Assembly (NCBI RefSeq): GCF_003014475.1
Contig: NZ_PYGJ01000006.1
Location: 124,001-188,000, forward strand
DNA: 64,000 bases
Direction of reading: 5' to 3'
From: Shimia abyssi
GTDB lineage: Bacteria; Pseudomonadota; Alphaproteobacteria; Rhodobacterales; Rhodobacteraceae
Shown here: piece after piece, positions 9,366 to 18,082 of the stretch
Numbering within the stretch: position 1 is the first letter of the stretch
Layout of the letters: each line of letters starts with the position of its first letter
Notes under the pieces: generated by a model
What the model was told of the DNA's origin: nothing
What the model saw: only the letters and a program-made list of their open reading frames with translations
Databases searched by the model: none
Made by a program: the position numbers and the translations under genes

Positions 9366-9401
9366 ATGAAATCAAGCGCGACAAACTGGGGATGTGCATG
9401 A
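9366..9401 (+). CDS. Possible 11-codon leader ORF coupled to livF
   Basis: The frame reads MKSSATNWGCA and stops. A strong AGGAGG lies seven bases upstream of its ATG, while the livF start has no comparable site. Its TGA overlaps the livF ATG at 9398. It may serve only to load ribosomes for livF, or livF translation may depend on re-initiation. Being so short, it could be chance. Confidence 0.4.
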   Translation: MKSSATNWGCA

Positions 9402-10222
9402 GCAACGGAGCCTATGACGACCGCGGCAACAAAGACGCCTCTATCACCAACCCCAAGGGCACCGGCACCATGACCCCGGCCGTCGGGACGGGCAAGGAAA
9501 TGCAGACCCGGAACGCATTCCTCGTCGGCGACAGCATGACCGGTGGCTACGGCAAGTCTGGCCCTGACATTCTGCATGACTGCACAATTGCGGTGGATCC
9601 CGGCGAAATTGCCGTGATCGTCGGCCCCAATGGCGCGGGCAAATCCACCGCCATGAAGGCGGTCTTTGGGATGCTTGATCTGCGTCAGGGCTCGGTACGG
9701 CTGGATGGCGAAGATATCACTAACTTGTCGCCGCAGGACCGCGTAGTCAAAGGTATGGGCTTTGTGCCCCAGACCAACAATATCTTCACCTCGATGACCG
9801 TCGAAGAGAACCTCGAAATGGGCGCCTTCATCCGCAAGGACGATTTTTCCGAGACGATCCAGCAGGTCTACGAGCTTTTCCCGATCTTGGGCGACAAACG
9901 CAATCAGCCCGCAGGTGAACTCTCTGGTGGCCAGCGCCAACAGGTCGCCGTGGGCCGCGCGCTGATGACTCAGCCCAAGGTTCTCATGCTGGACGAACCG
10001 ACCGCAGGCGTCAGCCCCATCGTGATGGACGAACTGTTTGACCGCATTATCGAGGTCTCCCGCACCGGAATTCCCATCCTGATGGTTGAACAAAACGCCC
10101 GCCAAGCGCTTGAAATCGCGGACAAAGGATATGTTTTGGTACAGGGTCGCAACGCCTATTCCGGCACCGGCAAAGCACTTCTGGAAGACCCGGAAGTCCG
10201 CAAGAGTTTCTTGGGAGGATGA
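9398..10222 (+). CDS. livF: LivF-type ABC transporter ATPase
   Basis: The start at 9398 overlaps the stop of a tiny upstream frame with a strong ribosome site; an in-frame ATG at 9392 is the alternative. The 274-residue product has an unusual N-terminal extension of about 45 residues, rich in Gly, Asn and Thr, before the ATPase fold. Walker A is GPNGAGKST, the signature LSGGQRQQVAVGRALM, Walker B VLMLDEPTAG and the switch histidine is replaced by Gln in MVEQNARQAL, as is normal for LivF. It pairs with LivG to drive the LivHM channel. Confidence 0.92.
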   Translation: MSNGAYDDRGNKDASITNPKGTGTMTPAVGTGKEMQTRNAFLVGDSMTGGYGKSGPDILHDCTIAVDPGEIAVIVGPNGAGKSTAMKAVFGMLDLRQGSVRLDGEDITNLSPQDRVVKGMGFVPQTNNIFTSMTVEENLEMGAFIRKDDFSETIQQVYELFPILGDKRNQPAGELSGGQRQQVAVGRALMTQPKVLMLDEPTAGVSPIVMDELFDRIIEVSRTGIPILMVEQNARQALEIADKGYVLVQGRNAYSGTGKALLEDPEVRKSFLGG

Positions 10223-10308
10223 GATTGGGCCGTCCTGTCAAATTCATCGGCAAAACTGCGCGACTCCGTGCCTGCGGACGGCCCGGTGATGCGTGGCGGC
10301 CTGCGGTC

Positions 10309-10683
10309 ATGACCCGGCGCCTCGGCTGGATGTTTGCGGCGGTATTGCTCAGCGCCCCTGCCTTTGCGGCAGAACCCTACTGCGCGGTTGCTGAAATCTG
10401 CGCAGGTGTCCCTGAAACCTGCACCCCCTCAACCAGCCGCGTCATAATCGCCGCGCTGGACGAATACAAAGCCACCGTACAGCTGGACGACGGCCCGAAA
10501 CACGAAAGCACCTATCTTAGCCTGAACCGCGTGTTGACCCTGATTTTCCGCGTCAACGAAGATGATCACCAGCTGCGCATCTACGAGGATGACAGCTTCT
10601 CTTACCTGATCTCTACCCCCAATATCGCGGCCAAGAACGGCAAAGAACATCTGGTCTATCGCGGGACATGTGTAGAAGGATGA
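10309..10683 (+). CDS. Small secreted four-cysteine protein in the liv operon (second copy)
   Basis: Two starts are possible: an ATG at 10219 overlapping the livF stop, and this one, which places the signal peptide (MTRRLGWMFAAVLLSAPAFA) at the N-terminus. The shorter form has 124 residues, almost the same as the 123-residue first copy. The mature part has four cysteines with C-x5-C-x6-C near its start and one near the end (GTCVEG), matching the first copy, though overall identity is low. No known family was recognised. It lies between livF and livH and is probably periplasmic. Confidence 0.78.
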   Translation: MTRRLGWMFAAVLLSAPAFAAEPYCAVAEICAGVPETCTPSTSRVIIAALDEYKATVQLDDGPKHESTYLSLNRVLTLIFRVNEDDHQLRIYEDDSFSYLISTPNIAAKNGKEHLVYRGTCVEG

Positions 10684-10725
10684 CCCAATGCGCCACATGA
10701 CAATAACAAACCAAGAGGCCCGCTG

Positions 10726-11736
10726 ATGGATTTCCTCAATGCCATCGTGGCACTTTCCAATTTCGTTCTAATCCCCGCAATCGCCTATGGCAGCCAACTT
10801 GCCCTTGGCGCGCTTGGCGTGACGTTGATCTACGGCATCCTGCGGTTCTCAAACTTTGCCCATGGCGACACAATGGCCTTTGGCGCCATGATTGCGGTGC
10901 TGGTCACTTGGGCCTTGCAAGGCATGGGCGTCAGCTTTGGCCCCCTGCCAACCGCCCTGCTCGCCCTGCCCTTTGCCATCCTCGGCACCATGGCGCTGGT
11001 GCTGATCACCGACCGCGTGGTCTATCGGTTCTACCGAGAGCAAAAGGCCAAACCGGTGATCCTTGTGATCGTGTCCATGGGTGTGATGTTCATCCTGAAT
11101 GGATTGGTGCGCTTTATCATTGGCCCCAATGATCAGAAATTTGCAGATGGTGAACGCTTCATCATCTCGGTGCGCGAATTCAAGGCGATGACCGGCCTGC
11201 GCGAAGGGTTGGCGATCAAGACCACCCAAGGTCTGACCGTGGTGGTTGCGATCATCGCCGTGGCGCTACTCTTTTGGTTCCTCAACCGCACCCGCACCGG
11301 CAAATCCATGCGCGCTTATTCCGATAACGAAGACCTCGCCCTGCTGTCAGGTATCAACCCCGAGCGCGTGGTCATGTACACGTGGTTGATCGTGGCCGCT
11401 CTGGCCACTACGGCGGGCGTGCTCTACGGGCTTGATAAAACCTTCAAACCTTTTGTCTATTTCCAACTGCTCCTGCCGATCTTTGCCAGCGCCATTGTCG
11501 GCGGTCTGGGCAGCCCCCTGGGCGCGATCGCAGGCGGCTTTGTGATTGCCTTCTCCGAAGTGACAATCACCTACGCATGGAAAAAAGTGCTCGTTTACCT
11601 GATGCCAGAACCACTCGAACCCTCGGGCCTCGTGCAACTGCTCAGCACCGACTACAAATTCGCCGTGAGCTTTGTCATCCTGATCGTGGTGCTCCTGTTT
11701 AAGCCAACCGGTCTCTTTCAGGGGAAATCGATATGA
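10726..11736 (+). CDS. livH: LivH-type ABC transporter permease
   Basis: This 336-residue inner-membrane protein is mostly hydrophobic, with about eight predicted membrane segments. It has the LivH motif YGILRFSNFAHGDTMAFGA near the N-terminus and ASAIVGGLGSPLGAIAGG near the C-terminus. It forms the translocation path with LivM. The stop overlaps the livM start by ATGA. Confidence 0.93.
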   Translation: MDFLNAIVALSNFVLIPAIAYGSQLALGALGVTLIYGILRFSNFAHGDTMAFGAMIAVLVTWALQGMGVSFGPLPTALLALPFAILGTMALVLITDRVVYRFYREQKAKPVILVIVSMGVMFILNGLVRFIIGPNDQKFADGERFIISVREFKAMTGLREGLAIKTTQGLTVVVAIIAVALLFWFLNRTRTGKSMRAYSDNEDLALLSGINPERVVMYTWLIVAALATTAGVLYGLDKTFKPFVYFQLLLPIFASAIVGGLGSPLGAIAGGFVIAFSEVTITYAWKKVLVYLMPEPLEPSGLVQLLSTDYKFAVSFVILIVVLLFKPTGLFQGKSI

Positions 11737-13037
11737 GCGACATCATGAAAAACACGCTTTTGTTCGCAATAGTTGGCGCGCTGATCATCCTGACCGGGTT
11801 CATGCAAAGCTGGAACTCGGCGTTGACCATTCTCAATATGGGGCTGATTTCGGCCATCATGGCGCTGGGGGTGAACCTGCAATGGGGTTTTGCCGGGCTG
11901 TTCAACGTTGGTGTCATGGGCTTTGTAGCACTCGGAGGTCTGGCTGTGGTGCTCACATCCATGGCGCCCGTTGGCGAAGCTTGGGCCGCAGGCGGAACGC
12001 GAGTGATCGTTGGGCTGTTGGCTGGCGCGGGTACCATCGTTGCCGCCGTGATGGCGCAACAACGTCTGGCGGCAGGGCGTACTCGCAACCTCATATTGCT
12101 GGTCATCCTGATTGGCGGCTTTTTCCTCTACCGGGCTATCTTTGATCCCGGTGTCGCCGCTGTCGAAGCGGTGGACCCTGCTGCCACGGGCTATCTTGGC
12201 GGCCTTGGCCTGCCGGTGCTATTTGCATGGCCCTTTGGCGGCTTACTTGCCGCCGGCGCGGCGTGGTTGATCGGCAAAACCGCATTGGGCCTGCGCTCCG
12301 ACTATCTGGCCATTGCCACATTGGGTATTGCCGAAATCATCATTGCTGTGATGAAAAACGAAGACTGGCTGGCGCGCGGTGTCAAAAACGTCAACGGCCT
12401 GCCGCGCCCCGTGCCTTATGAGATTGACCTGCAAAACTCGCAGTCGTTTGTCGATAGCGCACAGGGGTTTGGCCTAGACCCGGTCACGGCCTCAACTCTT
12501 TTCGTGAAACTCAACTACGCCCTGCTGTTCTCGGTGGTTTTGATCCTCATTCTGATCATGGCTCAAGCCGCATTGAGATCTCCGTGGGGCCGCATGATGC
12601 GCGCCATCCGTGATAACGAGGTCGCCGCAGAAGCCATGGGCAAGGATGTCACCCGCCGCCATTTGCAAATCTTTGTGCTGGGCTCTGCGGTTTGCGGCAT
12701 TGCCGGAGCCATGATGACCACGCTGGACGGTCAGCTGACACCCGGTACCTACCAGCCATTGCGCTATACGTTCCTTATCTGGGTGATGGTGATTGTAGGT
12801 GGCTCGGGCAGCAATCTCGGCGCCGTGCTTGGTGGATTCCTGATCTGGTTCTTCTGGATTCAGGTGGAACCAATTGGCCTTTGGCTGATGGAAACGATCA
12901 CCAGCGGCATGGCCGAGGACAGCGGGTTGCGCATTCATCTCTTGAACAGCGCCGCGCATATGCGGCTGCTCACGATGGGTGTGATCCTGTTGCTCGTGCT
13001 GCGATTCAGCCCGCGTGGATTGATCCCTGAGAAATAG
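11733..13037 (+). CDS. livM: LivM-type ABC transporter permease
   Basis: The 434-residue permease has the family sequences MALGVNLQWGFAGLFNVG, LRSDYLAIATLGIAEII and VVGGSGSNLGAVLGG. It is somewhat longer than many LivM proteins because of an extra hydrophobic stretch at about residues 80-150, which contains AGAGTIVAAVMAQQRLAAG. It is the last gene of the liv operon and starts within the livH stop codon. A GC-rich hairpin without a clear T-run (13059-13081) follows. Confidence 0.92.
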   Translation: MSDIMKNTLLFAIVGALIILTGFMQSWNSALTILNMGLISAIMALGVNLQWGFAGLFNVGVMGFVALGGLAVVLTSMAPVGEAWAAGGTRVIVGLLAGAGTIVAAVMAQQRLAAGRTRNLILLVILIGGFFLYRAIFDPGVAAVEAVDPAATGYLGGLGLPVLFAWPFGGLLAAGAAWLIGKTALGLRSDYLAIATLGIAEIIIAVMKNEDWLARGVKNVNGLPRPVPYEIDLQNSQSFVDSAQGFGLDPVTASTLFVKLNYALLFSVVLILILIMAQAALRSPWGRMMRAIRDNEVAAEAMGKDVTRRHLQIFVLGSAVCGIAGAMMTTLDGQLTPGTYQPLRYTFLIWVMVIVGGSGSNLGAVLGGFLIWFFWIQVEPIGLWLMETITSGMAEDSGLRIHLLNSAAHMRLLTMGVILLLVLRFSPRGLIPEK

Positions 13038-13058
13038 ACCCGGACGAATATATCAAAA

Positions 13059-13081
13059 ACGCACGCCCAATGGGCGCGCGT
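13059..13081 (+). terminator. Hairpin after the liv operon
   Basis: ACGCACGCCC pairs with GGGCGCGCGT around a three-base loop with one mismatch. No T-run follows, so intrinsic termination is uncertain; the hairpin could instead stabilise the transcript end. Confidence 0.45.
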
Positions 13082-13115
13082 GTTACAGGACCACTGAAAC
13101 AGCAGTCACAAGCTT

Positions 13116-13448
13116 TTATCCGCCGGGCGGTGAGTAAGCCGCGGCCCCTTTCTGGGCCATTTCCATCGCCTTGAGTGCCTGAGCCGGTGTCATCAGTTTG
13201 GTTGTTGATCCAGACGAAAACGCACCCGAGGCGCCAATGATCATCGAAACAGCAGCAACAGTTTCGTCATCAGGCGCTTCAACGATTGCGACAATATCCT
13301 CTTTGCCCATCGCAAAATACATCGAAATCAGCGAACCACCTGCCGACTCTATCAACGCCCGCGCCGGGGCCTCGCGATCTTGTGGGTTGGCCATCATGGC
13401 TTTCATGGCGTCGCTATTGTAGCTCGCCTGGAACATATAATGGGGCAT
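13116..13448 (-). CDS. GYD domain protein
   Basis: The start at 13448 has GGGAGG eight bases upstream and gives MPHYMFQASYNSD, the typical opening of GYD proteins; the open frame upstream is not coding-like. The 110-residue product is a single ferredoxin-like GYD domain (about 1-95), including GGSLISMYFAMGKEDIV and DDETVAAVSM. These small proteins are widespread, have no firmly assigned function and resemble dimeric alpha-beta barrel (Dabb/EthD) proteins. It is convergent with the liv operon. Confidence 0.85.
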   Translation of the reverse strand: MPHYMFQASYNSDAMKAMMANPQDREAPARALIESAGGSLISMYFAMGKEDIVAIVEAPDDETVAAVSMIIGASGAFSSGSTTKLMTPAQALKAMEMAQKGAAAYSPPGG

Positions 13449-13661
13449 GTGACGATCCTCCCTGATGTCACGCATTCCCAGCGGCGATCGACGTTTTTCC
13501 CACTGCCCCACGCCAAATATCGCGTGCTGAAAATCAATAGAACCTGCAACTATGCGGCAAGTCATGAAGGTATTTGGAGCAATCAGGTTATCCGCCAAGA
13601 GGGCAAAATCCCCTTGGCTCAGTGAACTCTATCACGGTTTCGTGAATTCCCCAAACGGGGG

Positions 13662-15209
13662 TTATCGCCCCTTGAACAACCCGCCCAATATGCCACGCAC
13701 CATGCGACGTCCTGTGGTGCCAGACAGCTCCTTCATCACCATCTTACCCATGGCGGCACCGAAACTGTCATCGGCCCGGATACGCATCGAACGCGAGCTG
13801 GATCGGCTCACGCGTGACCCCGAATAGCGCCGCGCCGCGCTAAACTCGCGCCGGGCCGTATCCTGCTCCTCTTCCTGTTGTTCCGCCACCTCTGCGGCCT
13901 CTGCCGCTTTGGCCGCCCGTTCGCGCAGGATTTCGTAAGCCGAGCGTCGATCTACCTCGGCCTCGTATTTTCCCGCCACAGGGGAAGTATTCATCGCCTG
14001 CGTTCGCGCTGCTCCGTCCAATGGGCCCAACTGTGAACTGGGTGGCCGGATCAAGGTTCGTTCCACGATCCCCGGCACCCCCTTTTTCATCAGCATAGAT
14101 GTCACCGCCTCGCCCACGCCTACTTCGCGAATGGCCTCTTCGGTGTCAAAGCGCGGGTTTTCGCGATAGGTCTGCGCCGCCAGGCGCAGCGCGCTGCGGT
14201 CACGCGCGGTAAAGGCGCGCAGCGCGTGTTGCACCCTGTTGCCCAGCTGACCCAGAATATCCTCGGGAATGTCATCCGGGTTCTGCGTCACAAAATACAC
14301 ACCCACCCCCTTGGAGCGGATCAACCGCGCGACCTGTTCAACCTTGTCCACCAAGGCCTTCGGTGCATCCTCAAACAACAGATGCGCCTCGTCGAAAAAG
14401 AACACCAGCTTAGGCTTGTCGGGATCACCCACCTCGGGCAGCTCCTCAAACAGCTCCGACAACAGCCACAACAGGAACGTCGCATAAAGGCGTGGCGCCG
14501 CCATCAGCTTGTCCGCAGCCAGAATGTTGATCTGCCCGCGACCATCCGCCGTGGTGCGCATCAGATCACTCAGTTCCAACGCCGGTTCCCCAAACAGCTT
14601 GTTGGCCCCTTGGTTTTCCAGAACCAAAAGACGCCGCTGAATCGCACCAATCGAGTTCACCGAAATATTGCCATAGCGCAACGCCAGCTCAGCCCGGTTT
14701 TCCCCAACCCACACCAGCAGCGATTGCAGATCCTTAAGGTCCAGCAACGGCAACCCCTGTTCATCCGACAGGCGGAAGGCGATATTGAGAATACCTTCCT
14801 GTGCCTCGCTCAATTCCAACAGGCGCGCAAACAACAGCGGGCCCATTTCCGCAACAGTCGTGCGCACCGGATGGCCCTGATCTCCAAATAAATCCCAGAA
14901 CGTGACCGGAAATGGTGCATAGGCGTAATCATCAAACCCAATTTTCTGCGCACGCGACGTGAAAGCGTCGTGTAATTTGAACCCGGCACTGCCCGACGCC
15001 GCCAATCCCGAAAGATCACCCTTTACGTCGGACAGGAAAACCGGCACCCCAGCCGCCGAAAATCCCTCGGCCAGAATTTGCAATGTAACCGTCTTGCCGG
15101 TGCCAGTTGCCCCCGCAATAAGCCCGTGCCGATTGGCATATTTCAGGGTAAGCCCTTGTTTTTCAGCATATTCTTCACCACCGCCACCTACAAAGACCTT
15201 GCCGTCCAT
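13662..15209 (-). CDS. HerA-like ATPase, DUF853 (YjgR) family
   Basis: The 515-residue cytoplasmic protein has Walker [10 protein letters not shown] at about residues 33-41, Walker [15 protein letters not shown] at about 270, and the sensor region [30 protein letters not shown] (noted by its YFVTQNPDD start). The last 90 residues are basic and Glu/Ala-rich (DUF853 C-terminal helical part). Relatives belong to the HerA/FtsK ATPase superfamily; the YjgR branch has no settled role. It has no NurA nuclease neighbour, so it is not a HerA-NurA repair pair. It stands alone. Confidence 0.9.
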   Translation of the reverse strand: MDGKVFVGGGGEEYAEKQGLTLKYANRHGLIAGATGTGKTVTLQILAEGFSAAGVPVFLSDVKGDLSGLAASGSAGFKLHDAFTSRAQKIGFDDYAYAPFPVTFWDLFGDQGHPVRTTVAEMGPLLFARLLELSEAQEGILNIAFRLSDEQGLPLLDLKDLQSLLVWVGENRAELALRYGNISVNSIGAIQRRLLVLENQGANKLFGEPALELSDLMRTTADGRGQINILAADKLMAAPRLYATFLLWLLSELFEELPEVGDPDKPKLVFFFDEAHLLFEDAPKALVDKVEQVARLIRSKGVGVYFVTQNPDDIPEDILGQLGNRVQHALRAFTARDRSALRLAAQTYRENPRFDTEEAIREVGVGEAVTSMLMKKGVPGIVERTLIRPPSSQLGPLDGAARTQAMNTSPVAGKYEAEVDRRSAYEILRERAAKAAEAAEVAEQQEEEQDTARREFSAARRYSGSRVSRSSSRSMRIRADDSFGAAMGKMVMKELSGTTGRRMVRGILGGLFKGR

Positions 15210-15259
15210 ATGTCATCGCTCCCAATCGTGAATGACCGTTACGGCCCTAGAATACATTC

Positions 15260-15370
15260 TTAACCTTTCTCTGCCAGTCTGATGTGTATTCTGCGGCCAT
15301 ATCCTCCTTGGCTGTGGATGACTTCCTCCCTGTCAGACTGGGCCGTGCCAGGTGCACGGCCATTTTTTTT
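15260..15370 (+). ncRNA. Candidate small RNA with anti-Shine-Dalgarno loops
   Basis: Three hairpins occur in order in an intergenic gap. Hairpin 1 (stem CGGCC 15294-15298 with GGCTG 15310-15314, extendable by wobble pairs) presents the loop ATATCCTCCTT. Hairpin 2 (TGAC 15319-15322 with GTCA 15332-15335) presents TTCCTCCCT. Hairpin 3 is an intrinsic terminator: GGCCGTGC 15341-15348 with GCACGGCC 15354-15361, then eight T. A TAGAAT at 15248-15253 could be a -10 element. Loops with CCUCC next to a terminator are the pattern of alphaproteobacterial CUCCUCCC-type (cuckoo/CcsR-like) small RNAs. The 5' end is estimated. Confidence 0.55.
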
Positions 15371-15403
15371 GAGCAAAATCAGCAAGGAGCCGGATTTTTG
15401 CTG

Positions 15404-15432
15404 TTGACGCTTAGTTCAATTACTCGTAGCTT
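15404..15432 (+). promoter_or_regulatory. Sigma-70-like promoter for the second candidate small RNA
   Basis: TTGACG at 15404-15409 is separated by exactly 17 bases from TAGCTT at 15427-15432. The -35 element is good and the -10 moderate. Transcription would begin near 15439, about 70 bases before a strong terminator. Confidence 0.5.
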
Positions 15433-15438
15433 TTCGGC

Positions 15439-15510
15439 AATGAATAAGTCGGCCAGTCCGACGGGGAGTGAAAAGACGAAAAAGGGGCCTTCTTGGCCCC
15501 TTTTTCTTTT
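15439..15510 (+). ncRNA. Candidate short small RNA ending in a strong terminator
   Basis: Between a promoter-like sequence and an intrinsic terminator lies about 70 bases with no convincing gene. Hairpin 1 pairs GTCGG with CCGAC around ccagt at about 15448-15462. The terminator pairs GGGGCC 15484-15489 with GGCCCC 15495-15500 and is flanked by A and T runs. An ATG-started frame runs through it without a ribosome site (MNKSASPTGSEKTKKG...), which could be a leaderless peptide but is more likely incidental. Confidence 0.5.
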
Positions 15511-15636
15511 GTCCGTTTTTCAATTAATTCACGCCTAATATTGCAAGGATTTGATCAGTTCCCGTCAGGTCCGGCCTGACAATCCCCGCAAGGCGTGGTA
15601 ATCGATCCTAAAAGCAAACACAGCACGGATATTGTG

Positions 15637-16239
15637 ATGCCCAAATTTCAAACCCTCGTTCTTTCTTTTGTCGTATCAATGGCTGGATTGCCCGCGCTTT
15701 CTCAGGGGGTTGGGTCCTTGTCCGATGGCTCGCTCTCCATGGGGCAAAAAGTGGAAGAGGCACCTGCCGCCCCGGCCGCCGCGCCCACGCAAGAGGCCAC
15801 GTCTGAAATTATCGGTGACTGGGATCTGCAATGCGCCGCCGCTGGCCCCGAGCCTCGTCCCTGCCGCATGTACCAGCTTTTGCGCGACCAATCCGGCAAC
15901 GCCGTGATCGAAGTCACGCTTTTCAAACTTAAGGACCCCGCAGGCGAGGCAGTTGCAGGCGCGACTATCGTGGTGCCCCTGGAAACGCTTTTGACCGGCC
16001 AGCTGACCATGGCCGTGGATGGCACCAACGCCACAAAATACCCGTTTTCCTTCTGCAATCAGGTCGGGTGTTTCGCCCGCATTGGGCTGTCGCAGGCCGA
16101 TGTCGACGCCATGAAAAAAGGCAATGCAGCAACGCTTTCTGTCATTCCGGCCATCGCTCCGGACCAACTCGTTTCCGCCACCATGTCCCTGAGCGGCTTT
16201 ACCAAGGCGTTCGACAGCGCCGCTCCTGCATCGGAATAA
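15637..16239 (+). CDS. Invasion-associated locus B (IalB) family exported protein
   Basis: The start at 15637 (MPKFQTLVLSFVVSMAGLPAL) gives a signal peptide and 200 residues; the upstream GTG-like extension is rejected. After an Ala/Pro-rich linker (about 35-60) the IalB domain begins with IIGDWDLQCA and includes PCRMYQLLRDQSGNAV and FSFCNQVGCFARIGLS, with the paired cysteines typical of the family. Named for a Bartonella gene, the family is common in non-pathogenic alphaproteobacteria and its role there is unknown; the product is probably periplasmic. Confidence 0.85.
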   Translation: MPKFQTLVLSFVVSMAGLPALSQGVGSLSDGSLSMGQKVEEAPAAPAAAPTQEATSEIIGDWDLQCAAAGPEPRPCRMYQLLRDQSGNAVIEVTLFKLKDPAGEAVAGATIVVPLETLLTGQLTMAVDGTNATKYPFSFCNQVGCFARIGLSQADVDAMKKGNAATLSVIPAIAPDQLVSATMSLSGFTKAFDSAAPASE

Positions 16240-16636
16240 CCAAGCAAAAGGGGCGTCTGGTCTGGGTGCCTCCCGTCTCGCCCCCCGCGCTTTCGCCGGA
16301 TAAAAACTAAAATAGTATAGAGTTTACAATCGAGCTCCCTGCGTATGGGCGCTTGTGCGAAATTTAACTTCGACTATCGCATATTCCCACAAAAGCTTAC
16401 GGCGTTCGCTGAAAGGCCACCCCGCGGCATTCTGGCCAAAAGCGCGCTCAACATCGCTCACCGAGAGATCATAATAGACAAAGCAACAAATTTCGATCGT
16501 TGCGGCGGCACTCAGGCACGTAAGTTCCGTGTTTTTTCTATTGCCTCAGCCCAGCCCGATTTCCTCTGACCACAACATTGAAAATAACCTTGCGCATTGA
16601 TACTGCTGTGGTTCTGGGTTCAGAGCGGGACACATT
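16240..16636 (+). other. Gene-free stretch with a possible neuC promoter
   Basis: No convincing gene lies in these 397 bp. TTGAAA at 16578-16583 and TACTGC at 16601-16606 are spaced by 17 bases, compatible with a promoter about 30 bp upstream of the NeuC-like gene, although the -10 element is poor. The stretch is visibly richer in A+T than the neighbouring genes. Confidence 0.4.
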
Positions 16637-17758
16637 ATGACCAAAACAATCCTCTTCCTGACCGGCACGCGCGCCGATTTTGGCAAGCTCAAACCACTTG
16701 CTGTGGCGCTACGCGATGCGGGGTTTGACGTGTCATTCTTTGTCACCGGGATGCATATGCTTGACCGTTACGGGCGCACCAAGATCGAGGTGCATCGCTT
16801 GCCCGGCATCACTGTGCACGAATACCTCAACCAGCGTCCCGGCGATCCGCAAGACATTATATTGGCCAAAACCGTTGTCGGCTTTTCTGACTACGCGACC
16901 GAAACCCGCCCCGACCTTGTGGTTGTGCACGGCGACCGGATCGAGGCGCTGGCCGGTGCCCTAGTGGCGGCCACCAACTACATCCCCTGTGCCCATATCG
17001 AGGGCGGCGAAGTCTCTGGCACGATTGATGAAATCTACCGCCATTGCAACACCAAGCTCGCCAGCCATCACTTTGTTTCCTCGCAGGATGCGAAACGTCG
17101 TGTGATGGCCATGGGTGAACCCGAAGGCGCGGTGCATGTGATCGGCTCCCCCGAGCTTGATTTTCACGCCGACAACAGCGGTGTGACATTGGCCGAGGTC
17201 AAAGAGCATTACGACATCCCGTTCGATAATTTCGGGATCGTGGTTTTCCACCCGGTCACATCCGAACAGGCCAGTATGGGTGATCAGGCGCGCGCGCTGT
17301 TTGGTGAACTCGACGCATCAGGCAAGAATTTCATCGTGATTGCCCCTAATAACGATCCCGGCTCTGACGACATCTTTGCGACGCTTGCCGATCTGCCCGC
17401 CGACCGGTTCCGCCAATACCCATCCATGCGGTTCAACCATTTTTCCGAGTTAATGAAAAACGCCGCCTGCATGATTGGCAACTCATCCGCCGGTGTACGC
17501 GAGGCGCCGTTCCTCGGCCTGCCCTCGCTTGACATTGGCACTCGTCAGACAAATCGCGCGCAATCGCAATCGGTCTTTTCCTGCGACGCTACCGACCGCG
17601 CCTGCATTGCCGATTTCCTGACCAATCAATGGGGCAAGCGCCACGCGCCCCATACCGGCTTTGGCGAGGGTCGCGCCGCAGATCGGTTTGTCGAATTGCT
17701 CTCGGACGAAGGGTTTTGGACACAGGGGCTGCAAAAAGCCTTCCACGACCAGACCTGA
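16637..17758 (+). CDS. neuC: UDP-N-acetylglucosamine 2-epimerase, NeuC family (hydrolysing)
   Basis: The 373-residue protein opens with TKTILFLTGTRADFGKLKPL, the NeuC pattern. It continues with VVVHGDRIEALAGALVA, HIEGGEVSGTIDE, FHPVTSE and GNSSAGVREAPFLGLPS, which line the UDP-sugar site of the GT-B-like epimerase fold. Hydrolysing members release a 2-epimer such as ManNAc or a diacetamido hexose for nonulosonic acid synthesis. A CMP-acylneuraminate synthetase lies 4 kb away on the other strand, supporting such a pathway, but no NeuB condensing enzyme is in the window. The exact sugar is not known. Confidence 0.88.
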   Translation: MTKTILFLTGTRADFGKLKPLAVALRDAGFDVSFFVTGMHMLDRYGRTKIEVHRLPGITVHEYLNQRPGDPQDIILAKTVVGFSDYATETRPDLVVVHGDRIEALAGALVAATNYIPCAHIEGGEVSGTIDEIYRHCNTKLASHHFVSSQDAKRRVMAMGEPEGAVHVIGSPELDFHADNSGVTLAEVKEHYDIPFDNFGIVVFHPVTSEQASMGDQARALFGELDASGKNFIVIAPNNDPGSDDIFATLADLPADRFRQYPSMRFNHFSELMKNAACMIGNSSAGVREAPFLGLPSLDIGTRQTNRAQSQSVFSCDATDRACIADFLTNQWGKRHAPHTGFGEGRAADRFVELLSDEGFWTQGLQKAFHDQT

Positions 17759-18082
17759 GAACCAGCTTTCCAATTTCACAACCAGCTTTCGCGCCCAACG
17801 GAAGCGCGTAAACCCAGGACAAACACAGGCAAAAACCGCAGGTAGGACCGGTTTGCGGTCGAACCCGCCTGATGCTCTTGCACCGAAAGATGCCCTTACG
17901 CGACGGTTTTATCGCTGAGCAAGCCTTGGCAACACAGTGCGGCCGCGAAAAAGCGGTTATTGAACTCGGCCAAATTGCTCCAAATCCAATCCTCCCTTCC
18001 GCTGCGCGAATGTCAGGCGTCTCACTTGCGGGTCAATGCGGCCGTTTTGTATCCTGATCGTCCTCGTTTGAAACAAAATCTG
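17759..18082. other. Gene-free stretch between convergent genes
   Basis: These 324 bp separate the NeuC-like gene and the convergent regulator-hydrolase gene. No coding frame with a ribosome site, strong terminator or repeat was recognised. Confidence 0.5.

Noticed and set aside
10219-10308. Start of the second four-cysteine protein at 10219 in ATGA overlap with livF
   Set aside because: It would bury the signal peptide behind 30 basic residues; the 10309 start matches the length of the paralogue. It remains possible.
13662-15209. HerA-NurA repair or defence system
   Set aside because: The DUF853 ATPase has no nuclease or defence-type neighbour.
15440-15538. Leaderless peptide starting MNKSASPTG
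   Set aside because: It runs through an intrinsic terminator and has no ribosome site; a small RNA explains the elements better.
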